DNA of 64,000 bases. Source: Dermacentor variabilis (lineage: Eukaryota > Arthropoda > Arachnida > Ixodida > Ixodidae). The number at the start of each line of letters is the position of its first letter. Position 1 is the stretch's first letter. The position numbers were made by a program, and so were the translations under genes. The stretch is taken from positions 3,352,000 to 3,415,999 of the forward strand of contig NW_027460346.1 of NCBI RefSeq assembly GCF_050947875.1, given 5' to 3'. The notes beneath the pieces were generated by a model. It saw only the letters and a program-made list of their open reading frames with translations, had not been told where the DNA came from and did no database searches. Positions 45,837 to 56,669 of this stretch are shown one piece after another.

Positions 45837-47886
45837 GCCGGGCGACCGGACGTGGCCGCAATGCTCTCGTGCTGCACTGGAATTTAGGACGCATATGAGC
45901 GCCGCGCCGGCAGGAGAACACCCGCGAGAACTGGAGGCTGTGCTTCAGCGGCAGATTGCACATTGGCTCCGCATTTTCTTCTCCGCACAGAGGCAAGCAA
46001 GTCAAGACAAAAAAGAGCTCTGGCTCTGACAGGGAGCCGAGCTCCGCTAGTGCTCTCGAACCACCGGCCAGTGAGTCCTTGAACACTGGCCATAGTACAC
46101 GCTGCGACAGCAGTGACACCAACACGTCCTCCTTAATGGCCCTCAAGTGTTGGGAGTCGGGCTCCCTAGCCGTGATGCATTTCCACAGCTTATCCGTGCT
46201 TTTCAGGAGTCTCTGGCAAGGCTTCTTGGAGGAGAGTATGTCGTGGAACACCATTCTTGTTACCTGCGATCCAAGTCCGGCCAGCTTGACAGCGTGGGGC
46301 GCTCCCAGCGTGTACCAGAGGACGTCGAGGTATGCTAGGTCAACCGGAGACTCGGCGACTCGGGCTTCGCGGCCGAACATCAGTTCTCCGACTGGAATCT
46401 CCTCGGCGTACATTGCGGATGCTACTTCGGCTGCCCCGATCCAGTTTGCCAGAGGGTTGTCGCTCATGTCTGGATACGAGGAGTACGCTTCCTTCACGTA
46501 GTGAGGCTCGTACTTCCGAAACACGTCCAACAGCCTCTCCTTGTCGTTGGCGTAGGCTGGGCAATCGCCGAAGAAGGACCAGCCGGTGTTCAGGGTGTTG
46601 TCGACGGCACGCACGAGACGCGCGACGAGGCGCGTCACGTCATCTCTCACCGACTCTGTGCTAATGTTTTTGAACAGGCTGTGCTGAAATGCGTAGTGCA
46701 TGAAGTAGTCCGTCTGGTAGAAGCAGTGCTCACGGTGCTGGCTTGACACGCGACGGGAACCATAGTAGCTCGCGATTATTTTATGGCTGGTGAAAGAAAA
46801 CAGAGCTTCAGCGCACAGATAGCCGTAGAGATCCATGGTCTGAACAGGGCCTGTTTTCCTGTAATGGGCAAAGAATGCCATGAAGTAACTTTTGCTGTCA
46901 AAAACGACAGGCAACGAGCTATTTTTCTCTATATTAAAGTATTTGTAGAACGCCGCTTGCCAACGCTTCTTGGACACGGTTCTAGTCCAGCGATGGACTT
47001 CTGACGTAGTTGTGGCTTTCTGGGTCATGCCGCTGAGGGACGCATTAAGCGAAGCAAATAGCTCACTTTGCTGCTCAGCCAGAGACGCGAAGCGCCTTTC
47101 CAAGTCGGAAACTGGTTCGCTCGAAAAGGCCTCGTACAGAGTTCGGAAGAAGTTCTTCGCCGTGGACTTTTTCGTCTGTTCCTTGCGGCTTGTCATCATG
47201 TCCAACATGCGCATCGTGTTGAAAACAAAAACCTTGTTCTGAGAAGCGCTTCTGTCGAACGAGAGTTCGAACACGATGGGCACTCTCACCACGCGGGACA
47301 TATAGAATATCGCGTCGATGAGATCTGCTCTCGCGTCCATGTCAGGCCACGTAATCCCGCCCTTGCGGAGGAGCGCCTTTACATCGTCCAGGTGGTCTTC
47401 GGAGGCAGAGACGACGTCGTCGCAAGCGGTGAAATAGCGAGCCGCTTTTTCCGACGCCGTCTGGTGAAGGTCGGGAACCTGCTCGTTCCTGGCTTCCCGA
47501 GCAACCTTATCGATGAGCGAACCTCGAAGAGCCCTCGCAACGCTCACCGATCGGCTCTGCAGCCAACCCCCGCAGACGTAGTCGTGGAAGTTGACGCACG
47601 GTCGGGCACTCCTGTTCGCCGCATCGGAGAGCAGCGTGGCCAGTCGGCGACAGGGCTCGCTTCGGCAGAGCCTGGGCGACGGCGTCCGCCACCGTCGCCC
47701 CAGCAGTCCGTAGTGGTGCGAGTGGGTGCCACTGAAGAGGCTGCCTGCGACTACCGCTGACACAAGCAGCACAGCGGCAATCAGCGACGTCTTTGCAGGC
47801 GTGCGCATCAGACTACCCACGGTTCGTTCGGTGGAAGACGCCTCCAATTCTCGCTGCTCAGGTGCGTCTCCCGTGGACTTTTCGTC
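45832..47886 (-). CDS. M13 (neprilysin-like) inactive peptidase, exon 2
   Basis: This exon encodes 684 residues of a predicted type II membrane protein. The acceptor is the pyrimidine-rich ...CTCTTCGCACACAG just upstream of 47886, and the frame starts at a codon boundary. The open frame continues 18 nt upstream only from a TTG, so an upstream exon is needed. Residues (whole protein) 99-116 form a hydrophobic signal anchor (SLIAAVLLVSAVVAG). The M13 N-terminal signature follows: CRSEPC, PCVNFHDYVCGGW. The peptidase region has TLGAPHAVKLAG where active members have LG...HExxH, and EDVLVSLL where they have ExxxD. No HExxH occurs anywhere. The C terminus keeps FSCRRGAHMRPKFQC but replaces the usual CxxW with a 13-residue basic tail. 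The TAA stop overlaps an AATAAA. Protein and zinc ligand loss: high confidence. Function: unknown, possibly a scaffold or decoy. Confidence 0.9.
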   Translation of the reverse strand, partial: DEKSTGDAPEQRELEASSTERTVGSLMRTPAKTSLIAAVLLVSAVVAGSLFSGTHSHHYGLLGRRWRTPSPRLCRSEPCRRLATLLSDAANRSARPCVNFHDYVCGGWLQSRSVSVARALRGSLIDKVAREARNEQVPDLHQTASEKAARYFTACDDVVSASEDHLDDVKALLRKGGITWPDMDARADLIDAIFYMSRVVRVPIVFELSFDRSASQNKVFVFNTMRMLDMMTSRKEQTKKSTAKNFFRTLYEAFSSEPVSDLERRFASLAEQQSELFASLNASLSGMTQKATTTSEVHRWTRTVSKKRWQAAFYKYFNIEKNSSLPVVFDSKSYFMAFFAHYRKTGPVQTMDLYGYLCAEALFSFTSHKIIASYYGSRRVSSQHREHCFYQTDYFMHYAFQHSLFKNISTESVRDDVTRLVARLVRAVDNTLNTGWSFFGDCPAYANDKERLLDVFRKYEPHYVKEAYSSYPDMSDNPLANWIGAAEVASAMYAEEIPVGELMFGREARVAESPVDLAYLDVLWYTLGAPHAVKLAGLGSQVTRMVFHDILSSKKPCQRLLKSTDKLWKCITAREPDSQHLRAIKEDVLVSLLSQRVLWPVFKDSLAGGSRALAELGSLSEPELFFVLTCLPLCGEENAEPMCNLPLKHSLQFSRVFSCRRGAHMRPKFQCSTRALRPRPVARQ

Positions 47887-48059
47887 CTGTGTGCGAAGAG
47901 ACAAGGGTGGCTCTTACGAACCAGCTGCATACCAGCAGCTGAAGACTACTTTAGGCAATATACTGGGTGTTTCACGTAACTTGAACCTGGGATTTTAAAT
48001 AAAGTGGCTAAGCGCAGCTGGGTGAAAACAAATGACATGTGGTCTGCCGTCATGTGGCG

Positions 48060-48905
48060 CTTCTGAAGACATTTTCTATATTCCGCTTAATTGGTCAATT
48101 AACTGAGATCAATTATTCCATTTCTTTCCATTATTCACCTTAGGGCCAAGTATACGTTTCGTTACGTTGTAGAGAGCGTTCGGAAACGACCGATACAATT
48201 TTTTGTGGGAACTTATATGGTGCATGTTGATTCTTTTCGGCGTTTAAAGAATGCCCTCGGAAATATGAAATAAAACCACGTGACTGCGCTCACGCGCTAT
48301 CGCATTGCAGCGCTCTCAACCGAGCTTCGAGCGCATCGCTTAACGGGGACGACGGCGCTTCCTTTCTGTGTGCCACCGCCAAACATGCTGACGCACTGTG
48401 AAGCCGATGCCTGGAGCAGCGGCCGCTCACTTGGCCACGGTCCACGCTAACGGTTCTTCCGCTCGAAGCCCGGTTGAGAGCGCTGCAATACGGTAGCGCG
48501 TGAGAGCAGTCACGTGGTTTTATCTCATATTTCGCGGGATTTCTTTAAACGCCGGAAAAAATTACCACGCAGCATGTACAGTCGTGAGCAAAAGTTTGGA
48601 GACCGCAGCATGAGCAAAGAATTAACATGTATTCAAGCGCAGCTGCGCGGCCTGGAATTGGTTTAATACATTCTATTTGTCAAACACGCACACGTAGGCG
48701 TGCGCCGTTGATTTCAGCCGGAATTCCCAGTATGCTAAAAAAAAATTGCAGCACATTTGGTCACCAAACGTTTGCTCGCGACTGTACTTGCCACAAAAAT
48801 CAGTCGTCTCTGAATCCCCTCTACAACGTAACGAAAGGCATTTGGCCCTAAAGTGAATATTAGAAATGTTGCATAATTGATCTTAGTTAACAAATTATTA
48901 CCCTT
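48060..48905. mobile_element. Foldback repeat with a nested MITE
   Basis: The left arm (about 48060-48335) and right arm (48460-48578 continuing at 48787-48905) are reverse complements, with shared landmarks AACCACGTGACTGC, GAGAGCGCTGCAAT, TTTAAACGCC, CTACAACGTAACGAAA and GGCCCTAA. The right arm is split by the 206-bp MITE at 48579-48784. No coding sequence. The loop (48336-48459) is GC-rich. Confidence 0.85.
48579..48784. mobile_element. Tc1/mariner-like MITE, 206 bp
   Basis: The ends CAGTCGTGAGCAAAAGTTTGG and its mirror (CAGTCGCGAGCAAACGTTTGG on the minus strand) form a roughly 26-bp terminal inverted repeat with few mismatches. TA dinucleotides at 48577-48578 and 48785-48786 are the target duplication. 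It lies inside the right arm of the foldback repeat, and removing it restores continuity with the left arm. Confidence 0.92.
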
Positions 48906-48987
48906 GTTACACGGGCACTCGAAAGTCCTTTGAGCAAACAGGCTTTTCCTGAGTAATACTTGTTGGAGGGATAGTTGGTGCATGTTT

Positions 48988-49582
48988 CCAGAAGAGGGTT
49001 ATAGCGCCGAAAAAACACAACACACACCAAGCGAGACGGGACAGGCGCAACTTCCAACTGTTTATTCACCGCATCACATGCGGAAAGAAGTACATCGGAA
49101 AAACCGGCCGTTGTATTAACGACCGATTAGCGGAACATAATCGGGATTTTAAAAATGGCACTGGTTCTCATCTGCCGCATCATTGTAAAGCCTGCGGAGA
49201 AGGAAGGAAGATTAAGTGTGTGGCAAGGCTGAAAGAAGCAAAGGTTTTGAACAGAAGTAAGGACCAGACAGCCCGTGAACTGTTGGAGGCCTACTATATT
49301 GAAAGAAACTGTAGCGATTGTGTTAGCGCCCCATCTATCTCAATTTATAAGAATGAAACTGCTTTCTTAGATACACGGGCGTGAGATTCGTGTGTACCTC
49401 ACCTATCTTTATCCGCTTTTTGTAAAAACCTCTTGCGCATGTGTGGTTCTTGATACCCATCTTTTTTTTTTTTTTGTCCTGATATTCATTCGCATATGCG
49501 GTGAATAAACAGTTGGAAGTTGCGCCTGTCCCGCCTCGCTTGCTGTGTGTTCTGTTTTTTCGGCGCTATAACCCTCTTCTGG
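48988..49582 (+). mobile_element. Penelope-like element 3' fragment with inverted terminal repeats
   Basis: Inverted repeats of about 87 bp (48988-49074 and 49496-49582, sharing GGGTTATAGCGCCGAAAAAA and AACTGTTTATTCACCGCAT) flank a 101-codon open frame (49079-49384, ending TGA). The frame is the C-terminal GIY-YIG endonuclease of a Penelope element: CGKKYIGKTGRC with DRLAEHN, then HHCKACG, ARELLEAYYIE and CVSAPSISIYKNE, ending FLDTRA. The catalytic Arg in TGRC..DRL and the Glu in LLEA are kept. The reverse transcriptase is missing. Terminal inverted LTR-like pieces are common in this group. A hammerhead core (CTGANGA...GAAA) was looked for and not seen. Confidence 0.88.
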
Positions 49583-49589
49583 AGGCTTT

Positions 49590-50555
49590 TCCTGAAAGAG
49601 TTTCCCCCGCAGACACACAACAGAGAGTGATCTCTTTTTCGGAAACGGCATTTCCTGGAAGCGAATTTCGTCGCTCTCTTTTACGGCCGAAAAGGAGTAG
49701 CCTCGAAACCAGTTGTCATGCATTAAAAAAATAAGCAAATGCATATTTTTCTATCGCGTATACGCTCATCATAAAACATAATTTTATTTCTCACAGAAGG
49801 TGCAGCAAACCCAGTAACGCTCGTTTTCTTCTGTGCTGTCGTAAACAGGTCGAACGGGTCGGGGATGTCACGTGATGGCGCTTACAGACGCCGCCGCACG
49901 GACGTGACATTAAGGTTTCTTAATCTGGCGTTGTTAAATTTATTTTAAAAAACGTGTAATACAACAAGTTTTCACTTTAGATTTCCACATACATCAGTTT
50001 ATTATGGCCGACTTTCTTTCGAACCACGCTTTCGGTTGCGTGTCCAGAAGGAAGCACTAAAAACAGATCAGCAATGCCGTATGTATGCTGCACGACACCT
50101 CTTCATTAACAAGTGTGTAACGAAGAACAGCAACGCTATAGTGGGCCACCTTCTCCAGCGCTTTCTAGTTTGTCAAGCTTTCCAGCGCTGTTCTCGGGAG
50201 ACGCCGCTCGTGCTGAGAGTGCGTGCCCTGCTCTATAATGGTCGGTCCCTAACGTGGGTGACTAATAAACGCCTTTAGAAGCGGTTCAACTTGGTAAAAG
50301 ACCGCTTACGTAAAAGGGTTTTTGGGTGCTCGTGTGACAAAGGTACAAGCGGAATAGAAAACACTATAAGGAGCGCCACATGATGGCAAACCTGCATGTT
50401 GTTGGTTTCAATCAGCTGCGTTCAACAGCTCTTTGTTTAAATCTTTGCTTCAAGTTACGCGAAACAGTCTGTATATCAACGCAAGAACCACATTTGCCCA
50501 AGTTTGAAGCGACAATAAACATTTGTATAAAGCGACTAACACCTACAGCCTTAAA
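49590..50555. other. Intron DNA, no further feature
   Basis: No gene or classified repeat is recognised. Confidence 0.3.
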
Positions 50556-50560
50556 AGATT

Positions 50561-50795
50561 ATGGGGTTTTAAGTGCCAAAACCAGGATTTGATTATCAGG
50601 CACGCCGTAATGGGAGGGGGACTCCGAACCCCCAGGGGTTCTTTAACATGCACCCAAATCTGGCCTAAATCTAAGTACACGGGTGCTTTCGCATTTTGCC
50701 TCAATCTAAATGCGGCCGCCGTGGCTGGGATTCGATCCCGCGACCTCGCGCTAAGCAGCCCAACACCATAGCCACTAAGCAACCACGGCGTGTAC
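50561..50795 (-). mobile_element. Ruka-like SINE in the intron
   Basis: The signature AAGTGCCAAAACCAGG, GGCACGCCGTAATGG and GGTTCTTTAACATGCAC, followed by GGGATTCGATCCCGCGACCTCG and CAACCACGGCG, places the head at the right end. It is more diverged than the copies at 28533 and 32484. No clean target duplication was found. Confidence 0.9.
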
Positions 50796-50799
50796 CGGT

Positions 50800-51538
50800 A
50801 ATTTGCGACACCAAAAACAAGTCGTGGCTCTTTAAATAGCTACGGCGGCCTCTTAAGATGCTTCTACTGAAGAACAGGTCGCGCAGCGGCGCCTTATCTT
50901 TCTATGGATGAGCACAATACATAGTCCTAACGTTGATTACCTTTAGACGCAGCCTGTGTGATTACATGTTATTATCGCATAAGCGCTTCAAACCAACGTA
51001 AGTCTGGCTAACGGGTTAGGCTGTTAAGTTCTTCGATAAAAGCCTGTAGAGACTTGTCAACGCTGAGTGAAGGCGTACTCATATGTTAGTGGTATAGTGA
51101 GTACCCAATCCCAAGTTATTGCACACAATGAGGACATTTCCGAGACAACCGCGTTCGTTCTCGAGGATAAAAAAGGGCAAGGAATAAGGTCAATAAACGA
51201 AACCTAGTGCCCTCCTCGCAATTGTTTCATTGGACCCGTACACTGACAGATGTCCCCCGTTTTTGCTCGTTGTTCTCTAGGCACGTCACCTGCGCGCTAA
51301 CGACTCGGCGCATCGAGGCTATATGTGGTGATGCGGCTAGTTGCGCGAGCTTGATAATTCCAATACATGCGACGATCAGCTGATCACATGACGGCACCGA
51401 ACGGGGACTCATGTGCATGCGAACCCGGATACCTCGGTCGCTGAGCAGAGCGACTGTCGTTGGCGTATCGCGTTGCGATTTCGCGATGCGCTTGCAATCG
51501 TTCCGCAAGCGCTGTGAGCGTATACGGTATATACTCAC
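50800..51538 (-). other. 5' part of the M13 gene intron
   Basis: No repeat is classified. The frame of exon 1 stays open past the donor to 51227, but that extension (rich in Arg and Ser, then hydrophobic) lacks any M13 feature. Confidence 0.4.
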
Positions 51539-51733
51539 AGCTCGTTCGAGGTCGGACGACTGCTGCTGGTCTTCCCAGTGGACGCTAACGTTGCTGAGCG
51601 AGAGGCGGCGGCTTTCCGAGGAGGGCTGTCGCAGCGACGACCTTCTGGCTGGCGCATTCTGCAACGACCGAGACTTTCGGGTCCTCAAAGGACCGCGGCG
51701 GGCGCCCGTCTCGTCGGAAGTGCTGTCCTCCAT
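51539..51733 (-). CDS. M13 peptidase-like gene, exon 1 (cytoplasmic tail)
   Basis: It encodes 65 residues starting MEDSTSDETGARRG, rich in Ser and Arg with RRSSL and RRLSL kinase-type sites, as expected of the cytosolic tail of a type II membrane protein. The ATG at 51733 has a favourable context (A at -3, G at +4) and an in-frame TAA 21 nt upstream (51754-51752). Exon 1 ends at ...CTCGAACGAGCT followed by a strong GTGAGTAT donor, after exactly 65 codons (phase 0). Exon 2, 3.65 kb downstream on the same strand, begins in phase 0. Joined, the protein is 749 residues, a usual M13 length. Linkage of the two exons is inference from phase, strand, splice signals and domain layout. Confidence 0.7.
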
Positions 51734-51754
51734 CGTCTGCCTTCTCTTCCTTTA

Positions 51755-52440
51755 CGCGCGGTGCTCACGCGAGCGGTGAGGGATCGGCTGAGACTGATGA
51801 TGATGATGATGATGTCCGTGATGTGTTTGGCGCTTACCCACTCGCGGGGATTGGCCAAGACTGGGCGTCCTAACACACAGGTGTGCCGAAATCGGTATTT
51901 GGCCTGCAGGGACCTCTATCGACATTCGTGTGTCACATTACCGAGACATAAGGACTGCGTACTTGACATTACGGCACTTATGTTGCGGCAGACAATGGTA
52001 GTATGCCAAGCCAGAGTTTATGCGAAAGGACCCATGTCAGCTGTAACTACGTACCTAACGACAGCTGCCTAAATAGCTGCGTGTATAAAATAACTGCCTA
52101 GGTTGAAGTTCGCGAGCTTAGCGATTTCAAAACACATCCCGCTAGTATAATTATGTCGCTCCGTTATCAGTCGATTCTGTGGCTCTCGGTTTGAACTGGC
52201 TCATTCTTCTGCGAAGGTTACCGCGGGGTAAAATACCCATATAAGAAAAAAAGGACAATGTGTTGCATGCTAGCGTACACGAAAGAGAATCAAGGAGGGA
52301 AAGAAAGAGTGTTGCGGAGATACATATGTAGACCTAAAATGAATGAAAAGTGATAAAAGCATAGAGAAGATAAAAAGATATGCTGATGCAATGTACATGT
52401 TGGAACCTATGTGAAGTGAAGCTTACGGTAAGCGGTTAAC
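51755..52440. other. Upstream region of the M13 gene
   Basis: It contains a short (TGA)n run at about 51797-51813 and no clear TATA box. It probably holds the promoter, but no element can be assigned. Confidence 0.3.
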
Positions 52441-52442
52441 TT

Positions 52443-52488
<46 letters not shown>

Positions 52489-52495
52489 CAATCAA
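52441..52495. repeat. (TCAA)n tetranucleotide tail
   Basis: About thirteen TCAA/ATCA units form the 3' tail of the minus-strand LINE. Confidence 0.95.
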
Positions 52496-53960
52496 TGTTT
52501 ATTTTGGACATAAATACAATGGTGTAGGTATGTCCACGAGGCGTGGCAAATGGAAACACGTATGTTTCCTTACAAGGCCTTCGCCTCGGCCGTACATATC
52601 AGACAACATTTGCACTAAATCACATACAGTGTGCAATCATATAATACCAAATAAGTAGAACAAAACAAAGATATTATAATACATAGGGAACACAAGCAAA
52701 TGTACACTTGACATAGATATAAGAACTGAATAACACACAAAGAGTAACAAGTCATACAAGGTAGTGCAATACCATTGTGTCACTATATAAATATGAATAT
52801 AAAAGGCTGAATGCACAACATATATGCTCTACCTACAACGATGAATTTCATTACCTATTACCCACAGGTCAAGCACCAAATAAAATCAGATAGGATCAGG
52901 TATTTTTAACAATATTAGTTTTATTTTCCTTTTGCAATGCCAAATAGTTTTACAGTTGAGAGCGTGATCAATCACAAAAGGATGTCTGTTACAAAGGGAT
53001 ATTATTTGATTATGTATTGTTTGGGTACCATTGTTGGTGCGGGGTCTATGTCCAACTAATATATTCGTACGTAAATTATATACTACATCCCGCTTTAAAT
53101 ATTTATCGAAGAAAAGTTTGCAGTTATTCTTGATACGACAATAAACAAAAATTCCTATTAAGAAACTGTAAAGGTCGGCGTAAGGTAATATCTTTAGAAT
53201 CTGGGACATACAGCTGTCTGATACAGATATTGAAAAACATTCTAAACGCAGAACTCTTTTATGGAGTGCGACGAGCCGGTCCGAGTCAGTCTTGCTGCCT
53301 AATCCCCAAACTAAATGACAGTACCCAAGATGTGAATGAATTAGTGAAAAATATACTTGTTTCTTCCAACGCAACGGTATAAAATGTTTCATCCGGTACA
53401 TCAAGCTTATGGACCTAGATACCTTCAAACGTACATGGTTGACACGGTCGGACCACCTTAAATCTGATTTGAAGCAAACCCCAAGGAATGGACGGCCATT
53501 TGTTGACATGATTTCAGAATTGTTGATGCGTAATTTGAGATCATGGAGTATGGGTTTATTTCTCGGAGCGAAGATCATATATTTTGTTTTGTTCACATTA
53601 AGTGCTATTTCATTATTATTCAGCCATACATATAACTCGCTAAGACAGGCATTAAATTGTGATTACAGCAAGGCAACATCAGGTCAGGAAGAGAAAACAT
53701 TTGTATCGTCTGCATAAATAACGATATCTGGGGTTAAAGGTATATTTACAATATCATTTATGAGGATAAACAGAGCAAAGGACCAAGAATTTATCCCTCA
53801 GGAACACCATATATTATATTGCCGGTCTCAGACCGAGTTTCGTGAAGTTGTGTGTACTGTTTTCTTCCACTCAAGTAATTTCTATAAGTTTGCCAGACAG
53901 GCCACGAATTCCGTATATTTCTAGTTTTTTTAGTAGTACGTCAAAATGCTATAAACCTAA
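52441..53960 (-). mobile_element. CR1/Jockey-type LINE, 3' part with microsatellite tail
   Basis: On the minus strand the RT box YADDTNVF lies at about 53716-53693. It is followed by the long open frame 53596-52886 (236 codons: NKTKYMIFAPRNK, GVCFKSDLRW, HSHLGYCHLVWG, PYADLYSFLIGIF) and a stop. After about 390 bp of 3' UTR comes AATAAACATTGATTG, and the element ends in a (TTGA)n tail at 52441-52495. The region before YADD is broken by stops and shifts, so the element is 5'-truncated and dead. From 53128 upward it is the inverted partner of 4640-5484. Confidence 0.88.
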
Positions 53961-54667
53961 ACGCAATCGGCGCAACTGTCTGTATTGTGCTCCTATGCGA
54001 CCTGTAATCTCACACGATGTTTACCTTCATAAATACACCGTTCACAAGCCATGCCAAAATCCTCACAGAAGTTAATGCGAATGCACACGCTGAGACGTCG
54101 AAAGAGTGACGTCACGAGGACAAAGGCGATGTTTGATGTTTGTTGATAAAATAATGATGAGGACCTGCATATAAAAAAATAAGTGTGGCGCAAAAGGCAG
54201 TGATAAGGTTGGTTATTATACACTCGTTTTCTTCCAGCGTTTTTAGGGCCAAATGGACACTTTTGCGTGAACGTGCTCTTGAAAACACGTGCTGCGCTGC
54301 AATCGTATGAAAGAGTTACATGTCACTGGCACGAGACAAGTATGAAAAAAAAATGCGGATCTCACGCCCTGTGAGCATCAATGTATGTGAAGTTTTCTAT
54401 GCTGTTTGCTTCGATTGACGATAATTAGCGCTGATGCCGACGACGAATGTGTAATTTCTTCAGCGTTTAGTCCAATACGAGAGTGGTGAGTGATGTTAAA
54501 CATTACCTTGCGGGCACCACTGCTGTTTGTCTGCGTAGTACACAGAACACACAGGGAGAGCTGTTTGCTTGAGGCGTTGTTGTGCGCCATACTTCATAAC
54601 CTCTGAGAGGGTTAAGCATAGTCATTGCCTCACATGGCACGTCGCATCGTGGCAGAAGTTTCAAACT

Positions 54668-54901
54668 ATAATTGAATTATGGGCCGTACGTGCCAAAACC
54701 GCGATCGTATTATGAGGCACGCCGAAGTCGCGGACTTCGGATTAATTTTGACACCCTGGTGTTCTTTAACGCGCACCTAAGTCTAAGTGCACGAGCATTT
54801 TTGTATTTCGCTCCCGACGGAATGCGGCTGCCACGGTCGGAATTTGAACCCGCGACCTCGAACAGTACCATAGCCGACAAGCTACCGCGCTGGGCGCTGA
54901 A
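54668..54901 (-). mobile_element. Ruka-like SINE (old copy, partner of 3718-3951)
   Basis: It has the same diverged SINE signature in reverse: CGTGCCAAAACCGCG, GGCACGCCGAAGTCG and GTTCTTTAACGCGCACC. A few bases of the tRNA-like head differ from the left copy. Confidence 0.85.
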
Positions 54902-55557
54902 GTGTTGATTTGACGTCCGACCGCTTGCGTCGGGTCGCCTAGACCTTACGGTGTTTCAGTGCGGCTTTGCGTCTACACACCCTGCACCACTTGCGCGCTT
55001 GACAAATTTACACGGTGTTTGTTTTTCAGAAATAGCAGAATCGTACCGTACCGTACGTTCAATTTGCCCGCAACCGCTCTTTCCTTGTCTTCCCGCGTCA
55101 TCTTGTCCCTCTCCCGCCAGCTCCCCCTCTACGGGAACTTCAAAAGTGGCAAGGCTGTTATACACTCGTTTCCAGACTGCGTCGGTTATACCCATTCTGT
55201 GCCTTTTGCCCCGCCCCCCTTCTCTCTACAGTTATATCTACGTCCCCTCTGGAATTGCACGTTAGTAGAAAGATAAGCGCTGCAGTTTCTACAGTGATTT
55301 TGCGGTCGGTCACGGACGATACCAGCTCTCAAGAGGCAATTGTCGTGACACTCAGGAAGCTCCAGATGGCACTCTGCACATGCCACTCTATGGGAAGGTC
55401 CAAACGAGTTTCTCGCGTCGACTTTCCTCTGTGCCCCACTCCTTTCATGTGCACGCTCTGAACCTTCCCCCTCCGGCGTGCAAGACATCAGCAGCAGCAG
55501 CAGGAGTAGCAAAGTCGACAGAAGAGGCAAGGAAAGCATCGATTTAAATGGAAAAAG

Positions 55558-55628
55558 TGGTTGTCGCCTAGTGGTTAGAGCATCGGGTTCTTGTGCTTGA
55601 AGGCGTTGGTTCGATCGCACCTTAGTGC
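55558..55628 (+). ncRNA. tRNA-like sequence (partner of 3001-3067)
   Basis: Box A-like GCCTAGTGGTTAGAG and box B-like GGTTCGATCGC are spaced as in a tRNA. The cloverleaf is incomplete, as in the left copy. Confidence 0.5.
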
Positions 55629-56669
55629 ACGTATTTCTGTTATCTTCTTTGCGTAAGCTATTCGGCAACAGCAGCAGTATCCAGCAGCCACGCTCAACAA
55701 AGTCTAAGAGGGTTCGCCCAGAAAGCTTCGCATAATATTTAAAAAAAGGAAAAAGCGAACACGGAGCCGTCTTTATCCGTTCCCCTTGCAGCGTGGCAAC
55801 CACGGATTCGGCTTTGACTATATATAGTTGAATATAGCCGGTTGTATGAAACCCACCGGTGCGATCTTTCTTTAACATTGTCAAACGTTCCACATAAGGT
55901 GAGGAGAAAGCTCAAGCTTTTCTTTCCTTGACGCAGCGAGGATGACTCACCTCATTCCCTCGCCAACCTAGTAGTCTCGAAACCAGCGTTGGATTTTCCG
56001 GGCTAGTGCGATGCCACAGTGACAATTATAGGGGAGTAGCTTATTCTGAGCTGGAGTTGCGACTGACGATGCCACGAGCTGTTGGGAGAGAACCTTAAGA
56101 AATACTAGTGTGGGTGACGTCAGTGTCACTGTGATAGATTTTTTTAAAATTGTGGGAATGTCGACCACCTGCTGTAAAAGCCCTTTCCAAATGGCATTCC
56201 TAATTGCTGAAGGAAGGGGTCACTGTGTGTCAACGGATGGTGCAGTCAATTTAGCTGATGTTGATCTCCTGGGACAGCCATGACGTTTCACAAAATTGCT
56301 GCCTCGGAGTGCTTTTTGTGCGCCTGCAGAGTGAGTGCATTCGAACTTCCAGTTGACGTCGCTCACATAATTGCGTAATATTAAAGTAAACACCGGCCCC
56401 ACGAGGGGCATCATCCGAGGAGAGAAGCCTTGACCATCTGATGGTATCGCAAAAATGGAAGGGCTTCGTAAGGACCACGCCACCAGCCGCAATCGAATGA
56501 ACCTGGCACATCCGTGTGTATCACCTGTAGTGGACTTATCCATGCACACGACATAACGGTTTGGCCTTCCCAGATACCGGCACGATGACTTCAGCGTGTG
56601 GAGTTACGATGACTATCATTACAGAACGTCACTGGACTTCGTACAAGAGGCGGTGTTACATTCGTCGGG

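Larger units (their letters stand above)
47889..51538 (-). other. Intron of the M13 gene, 3.65 kb, filled with transposons
   Basis: The donor is GTGAGTAT, immediately after GAACGAGCT at 51539. The acceptor is CACACAG ending at 47887. Both flanking exons are in phase 0. The intron holds a foldback repeat with a nested MITE, a Penelope fragment and a Ruka SINE. Confidence 0.75.

Noticed and set aside
47068..47760. 230-codon plus frame
   Set aside because: It is antisense to the M13 exon and its openness follows from the codon bias of that exon.
47887..47904. Start of the M13 protein at 47904
   Set aside because: The codon there is TTG, and an in-frame stop lies just upstream. A splice acceptor at 47887 explains the frame better.
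48985..49600. Hammerhead ribozyme in the Penelope termini
   Set aside because: No CTGANGA with a paired GAAA core could be found by eye in either arm.
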